This document shows, one piece after another, positions 1 to 7,956 of a stretch of DNA of 64,000 nucleotides (positions are counted from its first letter, which is position 1; each line of letters begins with the position of its first letter). The position numbers and the translations under genes are program-made. Source of the DNA: Sphingomonas sp. CBMAI 2297 (GTDB lineage Bacteria; Pseudomonadota; Alphaproteobacteria; Sphingomonadales; Sphingomonadaceae); the NCBI RefSeq assembly GCF_029870595.1, contig NZ_JAPDIR010000012.1:62001-126000 (forward strand), read 5' to 3'. A model generated the notes under the pieces. The model was not told where the DNA came from. It was given only the letters and a program-made list of their open reading frames with translations, and ran no database searches.

Positions 1-764
1 GGCGTACGCAATTCGTGCGCCGCGTCGACGATGAAGCGCTGCTGCCGGTCATAGCCTTCATCGAGCCGGCGAAGCGCGCCGTTCATCGACTCGACCAGCG
101 GCACCACCTCCGCCGGAAGCCCTTCGGGCGACAGCCGGGTACCCCGCCGATCCGTGTCTATCCGCCCCGCTTGCCGAGCGGCGATGGAAAGCCGCCGGAA
201 GGCGCGGCGAATGATCAGCGGCGTGATGATCACCGTGATCAGCGCCAACAGGCTCAGCACCGGGATCATCATCAGGTTCGACAGGAACAGCACGACGAAG
301 GTCATGCTGAACAGCCCGCCCTTGCCGATCACGGTGAACTCGCCCGCGGGCCCGGCGGCGCGGCGCACCACCGCGATGTCGCGGAACGGCGGGGACGTGT
401 CCCGGATGTCGGCGAAGGTGATGCGGTCGAGATTGCGCGCGATCGGCTGGTAGAGCGAGGGAACCTCACCGAAGGTGACGAACTCGCCGCGATCGCTCCG
501 CGCCACGAACCAGAGGCCGGGCGTGGTCGCCCGCAGGTCGGCGAGCTCCTTCGTCTCCGCCAGGTGAAGCCGGCCATCGGCGCCGCGCTGGATCGACCGC
601 GCCGCCACTTCGGTGAACTGGGGATCGATCAGCGCACCGCCCTCGTCGGCGCGGATCAGATAGCCGACGAGCGCCGCGCTGAAGACGAGCAGTATCGAGA
701 TCTGGAAGGCGAGCAGCCGGACGATCAGCTGGCGTTTGAGCGATACCGGCCGCGATGCGTTCAT
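1..764 (-). CDS. Sensor histidine kinase (partial, C-terminus beyond left edge)
   Basis: N-terminal 254 residues of a membrane histidine kinase; the rest lies off the left edge. A first membrane helix spans about residues 13-37, followed by a periplasmic loop of about 115 residues and a second helix near 152-183. A HAMP-like linker follows, then the start of the phospho-acceptor helix, where FIVDAAHELRT puts the likely phosphorylated histidine at residue 250, a few bases from the edge. It should autophosphorylate and pass phosphate to the regulator encoded just upstream. The ATG overlaps that regulator's stop as ATGA, so the two are co-translated. The periplasmic loop matches no sensor domain I recognise, so the signal is unknown. 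Confidence 0.85.
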   Translation of the reverse strand, partial: MNASRPVSLKRQLIVRLLAFQISILLVFSAALVGYLIRADEGGALIDPQFTEVAARSIQRGADGRLHLAETKELADLRATTPGLWFVARSDRGEFVTFGEVPSLYQPIARNLDRITFADIRDTSPPFRDIAVVRRAAGPAGEFTVIGKGGLFSMTFVVLFLSNLMMIPVLSLLALITVIITPLIIRRAFRRLSIAARQAGRIDTDRRGTRLSPEGLPAEVVPLVESMNGALRRLDEGYDRQQRFIVDAAHELRT

Positions 765-1435
765 GGGCAATGGCGCAGCAGATAGCCGACGCCGCGGATG
801 GTATGGATCTGAACCTCGGCATCGGCTTCGGAAAGCCGCCTGCGCAGGCGCGAGATATGCGAATCGAGCGTGTTCGACTGGATCTCGTCATCGAAACCGT
901 AGACGGCATCCTCGAGCGCGGTACGCAGCACCGTGCGCCCCCGCCGCCGCATCAGTGCCGCGAGCACGCGCAACTCGCGGCGGGGCAGATCGAGCCGCTC
1001 GCCGCGCACCAGCGCCTCGTCATGCGCCATGTCATAGACCAGCTCGCCCACCTGCACCTCATGGAGCGGCAGCGCGGCCGGCCGCCGCCGGATCGCACGG
1101 ATGCGGGCGAGCAGCTCCTCCATCGCGAACGGCTTGGCGAGATAGTCGTCGGCACCGAGATCGAGCCCCAGGACGCGATCCTCCACCTCGGCGCGCGCGG
1201 TTATCACGATCACCGGAATGCCGGGTATCCAGTGCCGGAGCTCCGCGATCGCCTCGACGCCGTCCCCGTCGGGGAGCGCGCGGTCGAGCAGAACCGCATC
1301 GCTATTGGCGAGCCGGGCCGCCTCGCGCAGATCGGCAAGGCCGGTGACGTGATCGACGACATAGCCTTCGCGCTCCAGCACGGTCCGCATCGCGCCCGCC
1401 AACTCGGCCTCGTCCTCGACCAGCAATATACGCAC
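761..1435 (-). CDS. OmpR-family two-component response regulator
   Basis: A 224-residue regulator with an N-terminal receiver and a C-terminal winged helix. The receiver has the acidic pocket (VEDE, residues 6-9), phospho-acceptor Asp51 in LLDRALPD and the conserved Lys101 in YLAKPF. The C-terminus ends in the OmpR-type signature IRGVGYLL. I chose the GTG start giving VRILLVEDE because AGGAAG sits 5-8 bases upstream; an open frame extends further but looks non-coding. It is the cognate partner of the kinase gene it overlaps. An outer-membrane protein gene lies just upstream on the same strand and could be a target, but this is inference. Confidence 0.88.
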   Translation of the reverse strand: MRILLVEDEAELAGAMRTVLEREGYVVDHVTGLADLREAARLANSDAVLLDRALPDGDGVEAIAELRHWIPGIPVIVITARAEVEDRVLGLDLGADDYLAKPFAMEELLARIRAIRRRPAALPLHEVQVGELVYDMAHDEALVRGERLDLPRRELRVLAALMRRRGRTVLRTALEDAVYGFDDEIQSNTLDSHISRLRRRLSEADAEVQIHTIRGVGYLLRHCP

Positions 1436-1598
1436 TACACTTCTTCCTGCTTCCGCCTGGCCGGCCGACGACATGCCGGGTTTGCCATCGAAGCCGCTGG
1501 GCGCCAAGCGCCAGACGGGGTGAGGACGGGCGGCCGGATGGCCGCCCGTCCTCGGGTTGAGAACAGACGGTCTCTCCTCCGTCCATCCTCGGGGCACG

Positions 1599-2207
1599 TT
1601 AGAAGCCGACCGACAGGCCCAGCCGGATATTCGAGGAGGTCAGCCCGTCGCGATAGTTCGCGCGATCATATTCCGCCCGCGCATATACGCCCGGGCTGAC
1701 ACCGGCCTCGATGCCGGCGCCCCACAGAAAGCCCTTCTCGGTCAGGTTGGTGCGGATGTCCTTGAGGTTGGCGGCCCGGAAATCCGTCGTCTCGCGCACG
1801 CGCAGCCAGCTATAGCCGGCCCGGCCATACAGCAGGACGTTCGGCGCCGGCAGGATCCCCGCGCGGCCCGAGGCGTCCCAGGTCCAGCCCGGCTTCAGCG
1901 CATAATCGCCCGTGGGGCTCGCCGCGGTCAGGGTCTTGCCGCCCCGGCCGATCCCGGCCTCGGCGCCGATCACCAGCAGATCGCCGAGCTGCGCGTCATA
2001 GCCGATATGGCCGCGATAGCCGATGCCACCCTTGCTCTGGTCGATGCGCGAAGCGATCCGCGGCAGGTAATAGTCGCCGTCCTGCCAGCGATAGTCGACC
2101 GAAACGCCGACCTTGACGCCGCCGAATGTCGCATCGCCTCCCGATTGCGCAAGGGCGGTCCCCGGCAATGCCGCCAAGACGCCGATCAGCACACAGATAC
2201 GCTTCAT
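1599..2207 (-). CDS. Outer-membrane beta-barrel protein (OmpA/Omp25-like porin family)
   Basis: A 202-residue secreted protein. The signal peptide is MKRICVLIGVLAALPGTALAQ, cleaved after ALA. The mature part has alternating aromatic and polar strands typical of an eight-stranded barrel (GYRGHIGYDAQLGDLLVIG, YGRAGYSWLRV, YARAEYDRANYRDG) and ends in the Phe-terminated strand NIRLGLSVGF, a C-terminal barrel-insertion signal. The start is the ATG preceded by GGAGGG. It resembles alphaproteobacterial small porin-like surface antigens. It lies between two response-regulator genes on the same strand, so regulation by either is plausible but not shown. Confidence 0.75.
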   Translation of the reverse strand: MKRICVLIGVLAALPGTALAQSGGDATFGGVKVGVSVDYRWQDGDYYLPRIASRIDQSKGGIGYRGHIGYDAQLGDLLVIGAEAGIGRGGKTLTAASPTGDYALKPGWTWDASGRAGILPAPNVLLYGRAGYSWLRVRETTDFRAANLKDIRTNLTEKGFLWGAGIEAGVSPGVYARAEYDRANYRDGLTSSNIRLGLSVGF

Positions 2208-2280
2208 CGAATTTCCCTCCGGTCTCACACGGACCGCCCTTTCCGACGGTCCTGCACCCGGTTGGGCGAGGAACCTTGCC

Positions 2281-3003
2281 TCAGCATTGCGCCGCTGAAT
2301 CCGCCGAAATATCCCGCCCCTGCCCCTCCATCCGCAGCCGATATCCGACGCCGCGGACCGTCTCGATGCCGATATTGCGGCCGGTCGCGCGGTCGAGCTT
2401 CAAGCGCAGGTTGCTCATATGGACGTCGATGCTCCGGTCATAGGGATGGCGCGAGCGCCCCAGCACCGCGAGGCAGAGCGCGTCCCTGGTGGAGACGGTG
2501 TCGCCGCCGTGCATCAGCAGTTCGAGCAGGTTGAACTCGGTCGCGGTCAGGACGACCTGCTGATCCCCCCAGAGCGTGGCGCGGCGGGCCCGGTCGAGCC
2601 GCAGCCGGCCGGCCGAGATCATCGGCTGGGCCGGCGCGTCGCGGGTACGGCGCAGCACGGCACGGAGCCGGGCGAGGAGCTCGCGCGGGAAACAGGGCTT
2701 CGCCAGATAATCGTCGGCGCCGAGCTCCAGGCCGATGACCCGCTCGACATCGTCATCGCCCCGCGCGGTCAGCATCACGACGGCGACGGCACTGCGGGCC
2801 CGGACGCGGCGGAGCACTTCGATGCCGTCGATCCCCGGCAGCATCACGTCGAGAAGCACCAGGGCGAACCTGCCGGACAACGCGAGATCGACGCCTTCCT
2901 CCCCCGTCGCGCTGGCCGTCACCCGAAAGCCCTGCGGAAGCAGATAGTCGCCCATCAGGGCGCCCAGCTGAACATCGTCGTCGATCAGCAATATCTCGAT
3001 CAT
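2281..3003 (-). CDS. OmpR-family response regulator (orphan)
   Basis: A 240-residue regulator of the CpxR/QseB type. The receiver has DDD at residues 8-10, phospho-acceptor Asp52 in LLDVMLPGIDG and lysine in YLAKPC, where Cys replaces the usual Phe. The C-terminal winged helix ends with VRGVGYRL. The chosen start is the ATG before IEILLIDDD. No histidine kinase gene is adjacent: downstream is the barrel protein and upstream the MarR gene. Its kinase must be elsewhere, or it shares the one at the left edge. Confidence 0.85.
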   Translation of the reverse strand: MIEILLIDDDVQLGALMGDYLLPQGFRVTASATGEEGVDLALSGRFALVLLDVMLPGIDGIEVLRRVRARSAVAVVMLTARGDDDVERVIGLELGADDYLAKPCFPRELLARLRAVLRRTRDAPAQPMISAGRLRLDRARRATLWGDQQVVLTATEFNLLELLMHGGDTVSTRDALCLAVLGRSRHPYDRSIDVHMSNLRLKLDRATGRNIGIETVRGVGYRLRMEGQGRDISADSAAQC

Positions 3004-3191
3004 GTCGGCCCGGCACATCTCGGAAGCCCCCTCCCAGACCGGAGGTCAGGCAGCCGCGGCGCGCGCGATCGGGGCGCCGCCGCCGGGCGCCGCGGAGTCA
3101 GCAAGACGCAATTTCATACACCCATCACCATCTGCCGGATCAACCGAACGGATTGCCCCGCAAGGTTGCACGAACCTTGCGGCGACGGGCC

Positions 3192-3644
3192 CTATTCCGC
3201 GTCGCCGCCGGTCAGCGCCGCGCGCAGCCGCAGGACCTGATCGTTCAGCGCGACCATCTGGGGCACGCTCAGCCGCGAATTGGCAAGCAGCGCATCGGTG
3301 AGGCACGAAGCGCGGCTCCGCAGCGCCCGGCCCTTCGGCTGCAGGAACACCTGCACCTGGCGCTCGTCCTTCGGATTGCGCTTGCGCGCCACGAAGCCCG
3401 CGGTCTCCAGCCGCTTCATGAGCGGGGTTATCGTGCTCGGCTCGAGCGCCAGCCGGTCCGCAATGGCCGAGATGGTCCGGCCGTCGCGCTCCCACAATGT
3501 GCTCAGCACCAGATATTGCGGATAGGTCACGCCCAGCGAATCGAGCATCGGCTTGTAGAGCCGGTTGATCGCGATCGAAGTGGAGTAGAGCGAGAAGCAG
3601 AGCTGCGCGTCGAGCGGCAGCGGCTCGCCGATGGGAGTGGTCAC
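3192..3644 (-). CDS. MarR-family regulator, OhrR-type
   Basis: A 150-residue winged-helix repressor. The N-terminus QLCFSLYSTS places a cysteine at residue 16, the position of the reactive Cys that senses organic hydroperoxides in OhrR proteins. The recognition region (LALEPSTITPLMKRLETAGFVARKRNPKDERQ) is typical MarR. In the OhrR family, oxidation of this cysteine releases the repressor from DNA. The usual ohr partner is absent; the gene is divergent from a secreted alpha/beta hydrolase. Three palindromes in the shared intergenic region are the likely operators and imply autoregulation. Confidence 0.82.
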   Translation of the reverse strand: MTTPIGEPLPLDAQLCFSLYSTSIAINRLYKPMLDSLGVTYPQYLVLSTLWERDGRTISAIADRLALEPSTITPLMKRLETAGFVARKRNPKDERQVQVFLQPKGRALRSRASCLTDALLANSRLSVPQMVALNDQVLRLRAALTGGDAE

Positions 3645-3686
3645 GACAATCCTCGCTTTTGAATCATGAGCTTACGACAAAATACA

Positions 3687-3764
3687 TATCGCGATAAATT
3701 TCTTCTGGACAAGGGGGCGGAATGGGTGCAGTTAATGTTTATCGCGATAACGAATGTCGCGACA
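3687..3764. promoter_or_regulatory. Three palindromic operators, putative MarR/OhrR binding sites
   Basis: Between the divergent MarR gene and the hydrolase are three palindromes sharing the core TCGCGA: TATCGCGATA at 3687-3696, TTATCGCGATAA at 3739-3750 and TGTCGCGACA at 3755-3764. The last ends 22 bases before the hydrolase ATG. Their A/T arms and CG centre fit MarR-type dyads. The spacing suggests control of both divergent promoters. Confidence 0.6.
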
Positions 3765-3786
3765 AACTTTGGAAAGGAGACCTCAG

Positions 3787-4557
3787 ATGACCAAGTCCAA
3801 GATGCTGCTCGCCGCCGCCGCCACCCTCGCTCTCGGCACGGTTCCCGCCTCGGCCCAGGAAAAGGCCGCCACCCCCGTCAAGTCGGTCGTGCTGGTGCAT
3901 GGCGGGTTCGTCGACGGCTCCGGCTGGATGGACGTCTACAAGATCCTGAAGAAGGACGGCTATGACGTCACCATCGTCCAGAACCCGACCAATTCGCTCG
4001 CCGACGATGTCGCGGTGACCCGGCGCGCGATCGCCGCCGCCAAGGGCCAGGTGATCCTGGTCGGCCACAGCTATGGCGGCGTGGTCGTCTCGGAAGCGGG
4101 CACCGATCCCAAGGTCGCCGGCGTGGTCTACATCGCCGCCTTCGCGCCGGACAAGGGCGAGTCGGTCTCGTCGCTGATCGCCAACCCCGCTCCCGGTGCT
4201 CCGGTGCCGCCGATCCTGCCGCCCCAGGACGGCTATCTGTTCCTCGACAAGGCCAGGTTCGCCGCCGCCTTCGCCGCCGACGTGAAGCCCGATGTCGCCG
4301 GGTTCATGGCGGACTCGCAGGTTCCCTGGGGTGTCGAGGCGCTGCAGGGCGCAGTCACCGTCCCGGCCTGGCGGGTGAAGCCGAGCTGGTATCTTGTCGC
4401 CAGCGACGACCACATGATCCCGCCGGCGGCGCAGCGCCAGATGGCGGCGCGGGCCGGGGCGCATGTCAGCGAAGTCGCGGGCAGCCATGCGGTCTATGTC
4501 TCGAAGCCGGCCGCCGTCGCCGCGGTCATCGAAGCGGCCGCGAAGGGCACGAAATAA
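3787..4557 (+). CDS. Secreted alpha/beta hydrolase
   Basis: A 256-residue hydrolase exported by a Sec signal peptide (first 23 residues, ending PASA before QEK). The nucleophile elbow GHSYGG puts the catalytic Ser at residue 95. The oxyanion-region HGG follows the first strand (VVLVHGGFVDGSGW). The acid is likely in ASDDHMIPP and the catalytic His in GSHAVYV near the C-terminus. It resembles the salicylate-esterase/hydroxynitrile-lyase-like branch of the fold; the substrate is unknown. AAAGGAGA lies 6 bases before the ATG. Control by the divergent OhrR-like repressor suggests induction by oxidants or a small aromatic or lipid ligand. Confidence 0.8.
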   Translation: MTKSKMLLAAAATLALGTVPASAQEKAATPVKSVVLVHGGFVDGSGWMDVYKILKKDGYDVTIVQNPTNSLADDVAVTRRAIAAAKGQVILVGHSYGGVVVSEAGTDPKVAGVVYIAAFAPDKGESVSSLIANPAPGAPVPPILPPQDGYLFLDKARFAAAFAADVKPDVAGFMADSQVPWGVEALQGAVTVPAWRVKPSWYLVASDDHMIPPAAQRQMAARAGAHVSEVAGSHAVYVSKPAAVAAVIEAAAKGTK

Positions 4558-4620
4558 GCCGCTTCCCCCCGCCGCCGCCGCCGGATGCCGGGCCTCGATC
4601 GAGGTCCGGCGTTCGGCGTT

Positions 4621-4974
4621 TCAGCGGCGGAGCAGCCAGGTGAGCGCGCTCTCGGCGCGCGCGAAGATGCGCAGATAGGGCTGGGTCATCTCGCGGCGCA
4701 CCTGCATCCGGGTGATCGCGCTCTCGGTGACGACCGCGATGCGGCTCGCCTGGGGAAAGCCGGCAAAGTGGCGGCGAAAGGCGCGCACCGCCTCCTGCGC
4801 CTGCACCCCGCTGCGGCGCATGTCCATGCGCAGGAGATAGCCCGGCACGAAACCCTCGGCATCGAACTGGTCGCGCAGCTTGCGGGCATAGTCGCCGACC
4901 CGATCGGGCTCGAACATGGCGAGCCACTCGATATCGAGCAGATTCAATTCCTTGCGAAAGGTCACGCGGTACAT
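4621..4974 (-). CDS. Hypothetical protein, SpoIIAA/STAS-like
   Basis: A 117-residue cytosolic protein with no signal peptide or membrane segment. Alternating strands and helices (MYRVTFRKELNLLDIEWLAMF, GYLLRMDMRR, SRIAVVTESAITRMQVRREM, YLRIFARAESALTWL) resemble the SpoIIAA/STAS-like family that often includes respiratory-stress or lipid-associated proteins. The fold assignment is tentative. The ATG is preceded by GAGAG; an upstream in-frame TTG at 4995 is the alternative start. It lies convergent to the hydrolase and just downstream of a thioesterase gene. Confidence 0.6.
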   Translation of the reverse strand: MYRVTFRKELNLLDIEWLAMFEPDRVGDYARKLRDQFDAEGFVPGYLLRMDMRRSGVQAQEAVRAFRRHFAGFPQASRIAVVTESAITRMQVRREMTQPYLRIFARAESALTWLLRR

Positions 4975-5015
4975 CGCGGCCGCTCTCGCAGCCAAAGGTT
5001 AACGGCTGGTCGCCG

Positions 5016-5426
5016 TCACTCCTCGATCTTGACGAAGAAGCGGTCGATCACTTCGCGCGCCAGCCGCGCGGGGCGGAGCGTCTGCGCGTCGAGGCAGCAC
5101 CAGCTCGACTTGACCTCGGCCAGCACTTCGCCGCCACGGCGGATCACCGTCTCGTAAAAGGCCCGGGCGCCCTGGACCTTCTCGAGCAGCACGGTGGCGA
5201 CGACATCGTCCTCGAGAAAGGCCGGCTTGCGATAGGTGATCTCGTGCTTGAGCGCGACCCAGAGATGCTCGGCCACCGCCTCGACCGGCGCCAGCGCCTG
5301 CCAATGGCTGATCACGGCCTCCTGCACCCATTTGAGGTACGAAGCATTGTTCACATGCCCCATGAAGTCGATATCGTCCTGAGCGACATCGATCGGAAAC
5401 TCATAGGGAAGCGCGGTGCCGGACAT
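5016..5426 (-). CDS. Acyl-CoA thioesterase, 4-hydroxybenzoyl-CoA thioesterase (YbgC-like) family
   Basis: A 136-residue hot-dog-fold thioesterase. The signature DDIDFMGHVNNASYLKWVQEA contains the catalytic Asp and the helix-capping GHVNN. KHEITYRKPAFLEDDV is the usual second motif. Members hydrolyse acyl-CoA thioesters in the cytosol, often linked to lipid metabolism or envelope maintenance. Substrate length cannot be told from sequence. It is full length for the family and on the minus strand upstream of the STAS-like gene, possibly co-transcribed. Confidence 0.85.
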   Translation of the reverse strand: MSGTALPYEFPIDVAQDDIDFMGHVNNASYLKWVQEAVISHWQALAPVEAVAEHLWVALKHEITYRKPAFLEDDVVATVLLEKVQGARAFYETVIRRGGEVLAEVKSSWCCLDAQTLRPARLAREVIDRFFVKIEE

Positions 5427-5558
5427 ATTCCCGCATCATAGGGTGAATCGGGTTTCGAAGCGACTAAAATCCCTGAAATCCCGGGGTTTCGAGGAACCGA
5501 CGGATGCCGTAGCGTCACCCCGGCACGACGAGGCGAACCCATCCGCCCGCGCGCCAGA

Positions 5559-5600
5559 TTGGCCTTACCACTTGACTTGGACACGGCGGGCAAACATCGT
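5559..5600 (+). promoter_or_regulatory. Promoter and putative GntR operator of the GH88/105 operon
   Basis: TTGGCCTTACCAC at 5559-5571 is identical to the site upstream of the TonB receptor (12234-12246, other strand) and differs by one base from the site at mannonate dehydratase. It abuts a -35-like TTGACT at 5572-5577, with a weak -10 candidate 17 bases on (5595-5600). A repressor bound here would block polymerase. Confidence 0.6.
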
Positions 5601-5642
5601 CCGGGCATATCGCGGTGACAGCGGTAGCAGAGAGGAGACAAG

Positions 5643-6824
5643 ATGAAACTGAAGCTTGCCGCCGCCGCCCTGGCCGGAGCCGCGCTCGCCACCAGCCCGA
5701 GCGGCATGGCCCGCCCCGTGGCGCCCGCCGCCGCCGCGCCCGCCGCCGCGCTGCCGAGCCGCGCGCAGGTGATGGCGTCGATGGAGCGCGTCGCCGACTG
5801 GCAGCTCACTCATCTCGACGACCTCAGCTACATGCCCGCCGCCCGGCCGAGCACCAAGCGCGCCCGCGACTGGCAGCAGGCGACCTTCTGGGTGGCGCTC
5901 ACCCATCTCGCCGATCGCTCGGACAGCGTGCGCTACAAGGACGCGATCTTCTCCAAGGGCCGCGAGGAAGGGTGGAAGCTCGGCGACCGGCTCTACCATG
6001 CCGATGACCACATCATCGGCGCCGCCTGGATCTGGGCCGCGCGCAAGGGTGCCGGGGCCGCGGCGCTCGCGCCCATGCTGGCAAGCTTCGACCGGATCCT
6101 CGCCGAGCCCAAGACCAACGACCTCAAGTTCATCGCGCCCGAGCCCGGCGCCGGCGACCCGGGCTGCACTACCCGCTGGTGCTGGTGCGACGCGCTGTTC
6201 ATGGCACCGCCAACGCTCTGGGCACTCTCGAAGGACACCCGCCAGGGCCGCTATGCCGCCTTCGCCGACAAGGAATATCGCGCGACCACGGATTATCTGT
6301 TCGACAAGGGTGCGCATCTCTATTTCCGCGACAGCCGCTTCTTCGACCAGCGCGGTGCCCATGGCGAGAAGCTGTTCTGGAGCCGGGGCAATGGCTGGGT
6401 GTTCTCCGGCCTCGCCCGGATGATCCCCGAAATCCCGGCCAAGGATCCGCGCCGTCCCTATTATATCAAGCTGTTCAAGGAGATGGCGGCGAAGCTGGTG
6501 ACGCTCCAGCGCGGCAATGGCTATTGGCCGCCCTCGCTGCTCGCCGATCCCGACCGCTCGCAGGACGAATCGAGCGGCACCGGCTTCTACGTCCATGGCC
6601 TGGCCTGGGGCATCAAGGCCGGCCTGCTCGACCGCAAGACCTATCTGCCGGCGGTGACCAAGGGCTGGGCCGCGCTCGAACACGCCGTTCAGCCGAGCGG
6701 CATGCTGGGCTGGGTACAGCAGGTGAGCGACCGGCCCGATGTGGTGAAGGCAGAGGACGCGCAATTCTACGGCACCGGCGCCTATCTGCTGGCCGGCGCC
6801 GCGGTCTATGATCTGACGAGGTAA
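5643..6824 (+). CDS. Glycoside hydrolase family 88/105, unsaturated uronyl hydrolase
   Basis: A 393-residue secreted protein with an Ala-rich signal peptide. The body is an (alpha/alpha)6 barrel of the YteR/UGL type. ADDHIIGAAWIW and WCDALFMAPPTLW carry the two conserved acidic residues, and SRGNGWVFSGLARM is the family's aromatic substrate-site motif. These enzymes remove the 4,5-unsaturated uronic acid left at oligosaccharide ends by polysaccharide lyases. GAGGAGAC precedes the ATG. It leads a two-gene operon with the DUF4861 gene. In this locus it would act after the lyase-like proteins encoded downstream; whether the uronate is glucuronate or galacturonate is not decided by sequence. Confidence 0.88.
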   Translation: MKLKLAAAALAGAALATSPSGMARPVAPAAAAPAAALPSRAQVMASMERVADWQLTHLDDLSYMPAARPSTKRARDWQQATFWVALTHLADRSDSVRYKDAIFSKGREEGWKLGDRLYHADDHIIGAAWIWAARKGAGAAALAPMLASFDRILAEPKTNDLKFIAPEPGAGDPGCTTRWCWCDALFMAPPTLWALSKDTRQGRYAAFADKEYRATTDYLFDKGAHLYFRDSRFFDQRGAHGEKLFWSRGNGWVFSGLARMIPEIPAKDPRRPYYIKLFKEMAAKLVTLQRGNGYWPPSLLADPDRSQDESSGTGFYVHGLAWGIKAGLLDRKTYLPAVTKGWAALEHAVQPSGMLGWVQQVSDRPDVVKAEDAQFYGTGAYLLAGAAVYDLTR

Positions 6825-6833
6825 GGAAGAAGC

Positions 6834-7775
6834 ATGAAGCACGCCCTCTGGCTCCTCGCCGCGCCGCTGCTGATCGCCGCCGGGCAGGACAGCGCCCCGC
6901 CCGCGCCGCTGGCGACGCTCAACGTCCGCCAGGCCGATGGCGGCTACAAGCTGGTCGACCGGATCGACGTGCCCGCGGATCACAGGATCCATGACGGGCT
7001 GATCGCGATGGAGGGGCCCGGCTGGGAAAGCGACCGGATCGCCTATCGCCTGTACCTCGACGAGCGCAACGTGCCCGATATCTACGGCAAGAAGCTGCCC
7101 GGCAACGTGCTGCCGACGATCGGCATGGGCAAGGACGACTATCATTCGATGGCGCCCTGGGGCCAGGACATCTTCCAGGTCGACCAGTCGCTCGGCATGG
7201 GCGGGATCGGCGTGCTGCGCGGCGGCGTGGCGACCCAGCTCGGCAAGGCGAAGATCAGCGCGCGGGTGTTCAACAATGATCGCTCGGCGACGGTGCTGGT
7301 GACCAATACCGGCTTTCCGGGCGATGGCGGGCCGGCGGATCTATCCACCACCTACCGCATCTTCGCCGGCTCGCGCCTCACCAATGTCGAGGCGCGGGTG
7401 AACGGCAATGTGCCGGCGATGATCGCCGGGCTGACGCTGCACGACGGAGTGACCAGGATCGACAGCCCGAAGCGCGGCAAATGGCGCTATTTCGCCACCT
7501 GGGGCCGGCAGAGCCTGGCCAAGGACGATCTGGGCATCGCCCTGTTCTATCCGGCCGACGAGGCAGCGGCGACGGGAAGCGACGGCAAGTCGCTCTATGT
7601 GCGGTTCTGCGATCCGCGGAACCTGCGCTACGCGTTCGGCGCGGCCTGGGTTGAAGAGCCGGGCGCGCCGCAGACCGAGCGCGAGTTCCGGAAATGGCTG
7701 GACGATACCGCGGCCGAGCTGGCCCGCCAGCCCTTCGTGGTGAGCACGGCCCAGAAGACCTGCCCGGCGAAATAG
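6834..7775 (+). CDS. DUF4861 family periplasmic protein
   Basis: A 313-residue protein with a short signal peptide (MKHALWLLAAPLLIAAGQ). The mature part matches the DUF4861 pattern: WESDRIAYRLYLDERNVPDIYGKK, GKDDYHSMAPWGQDIF, and a long beta-rich domain. The family has no firmly assigned reaction but recurs in pectin, ulvan and other uronate-polysaccharide loci, often next to GH105 genes as here, 9 bases downstream. A role in processing or binding uronate oligosaccharides in the periplasm is inference. Confidence 0.78.
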   Translation: MKHALWLLAAPLLIAAGQDSAPPAPLATLNVRQADGGYKLVDRIDVPADHRIHDGLIAMEGPGWESDRIAYRLYLDERNVPDIYGKKLPGNVLPTIGMGKDDYHSMAPWGQDIFQVDQSLGMGGIGVLRGGVATQLGKAKISARVFNNDRSATVLVTNTGFPGDGGPADLSTTYRIFAGSRLTNVEARVNGNVPAMIAGLTLHDGVTRIDSPKRGKWRYFATWGRQSLAKDDLGIALFYPADEAAATGSDGKSLYVRFCDPRNLRYAFGAAWVEEPGAPQTEREFRKWLDDTAAELARQPFVVSTAQKTCPAK

Positions 7776-7800
7776 GGGGCTCCCCGGCGATAGTGCGTCT

Positions 7801-7922
7801 CTCCTTCTCCCCGCAAGCGGGGAGAAGGTGGCGAGGCGAGGCCGAAGCCGGAAGAGGGGCAGGTGCGCCGCGCCATCGATACGCCCCTCTCCCCGGCCCT
7901 CTCCCCGCAAGCGGGGAGAGGG
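7801..7922. repeat. Palindromic intergenic repeats (CTCCCC..GGGGAG type), two copies
   Basis: Two hairpins around a GCAAG loop lie between convergent genes: 7801-7831 and 7897-7922 (CCCTCTCCCC / GGGGAGAGGG). A third member with loop ACGAA is at 36790-36821. They may act as bidirectional terminators, but no clear U-tract is seen. Confidence 0.75.
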
Positions 7923-7956
7923 AGAAGGCTGATACGCCGCTGGCCCGCCAAGCCGG

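Noticed and set aside
5351..5809. A 152-codon frame between the thioesterase and GH88/105 genes
   Set aside because: It overlaps the starts of both real genes and the locus operator; translation shows no homology-like features.
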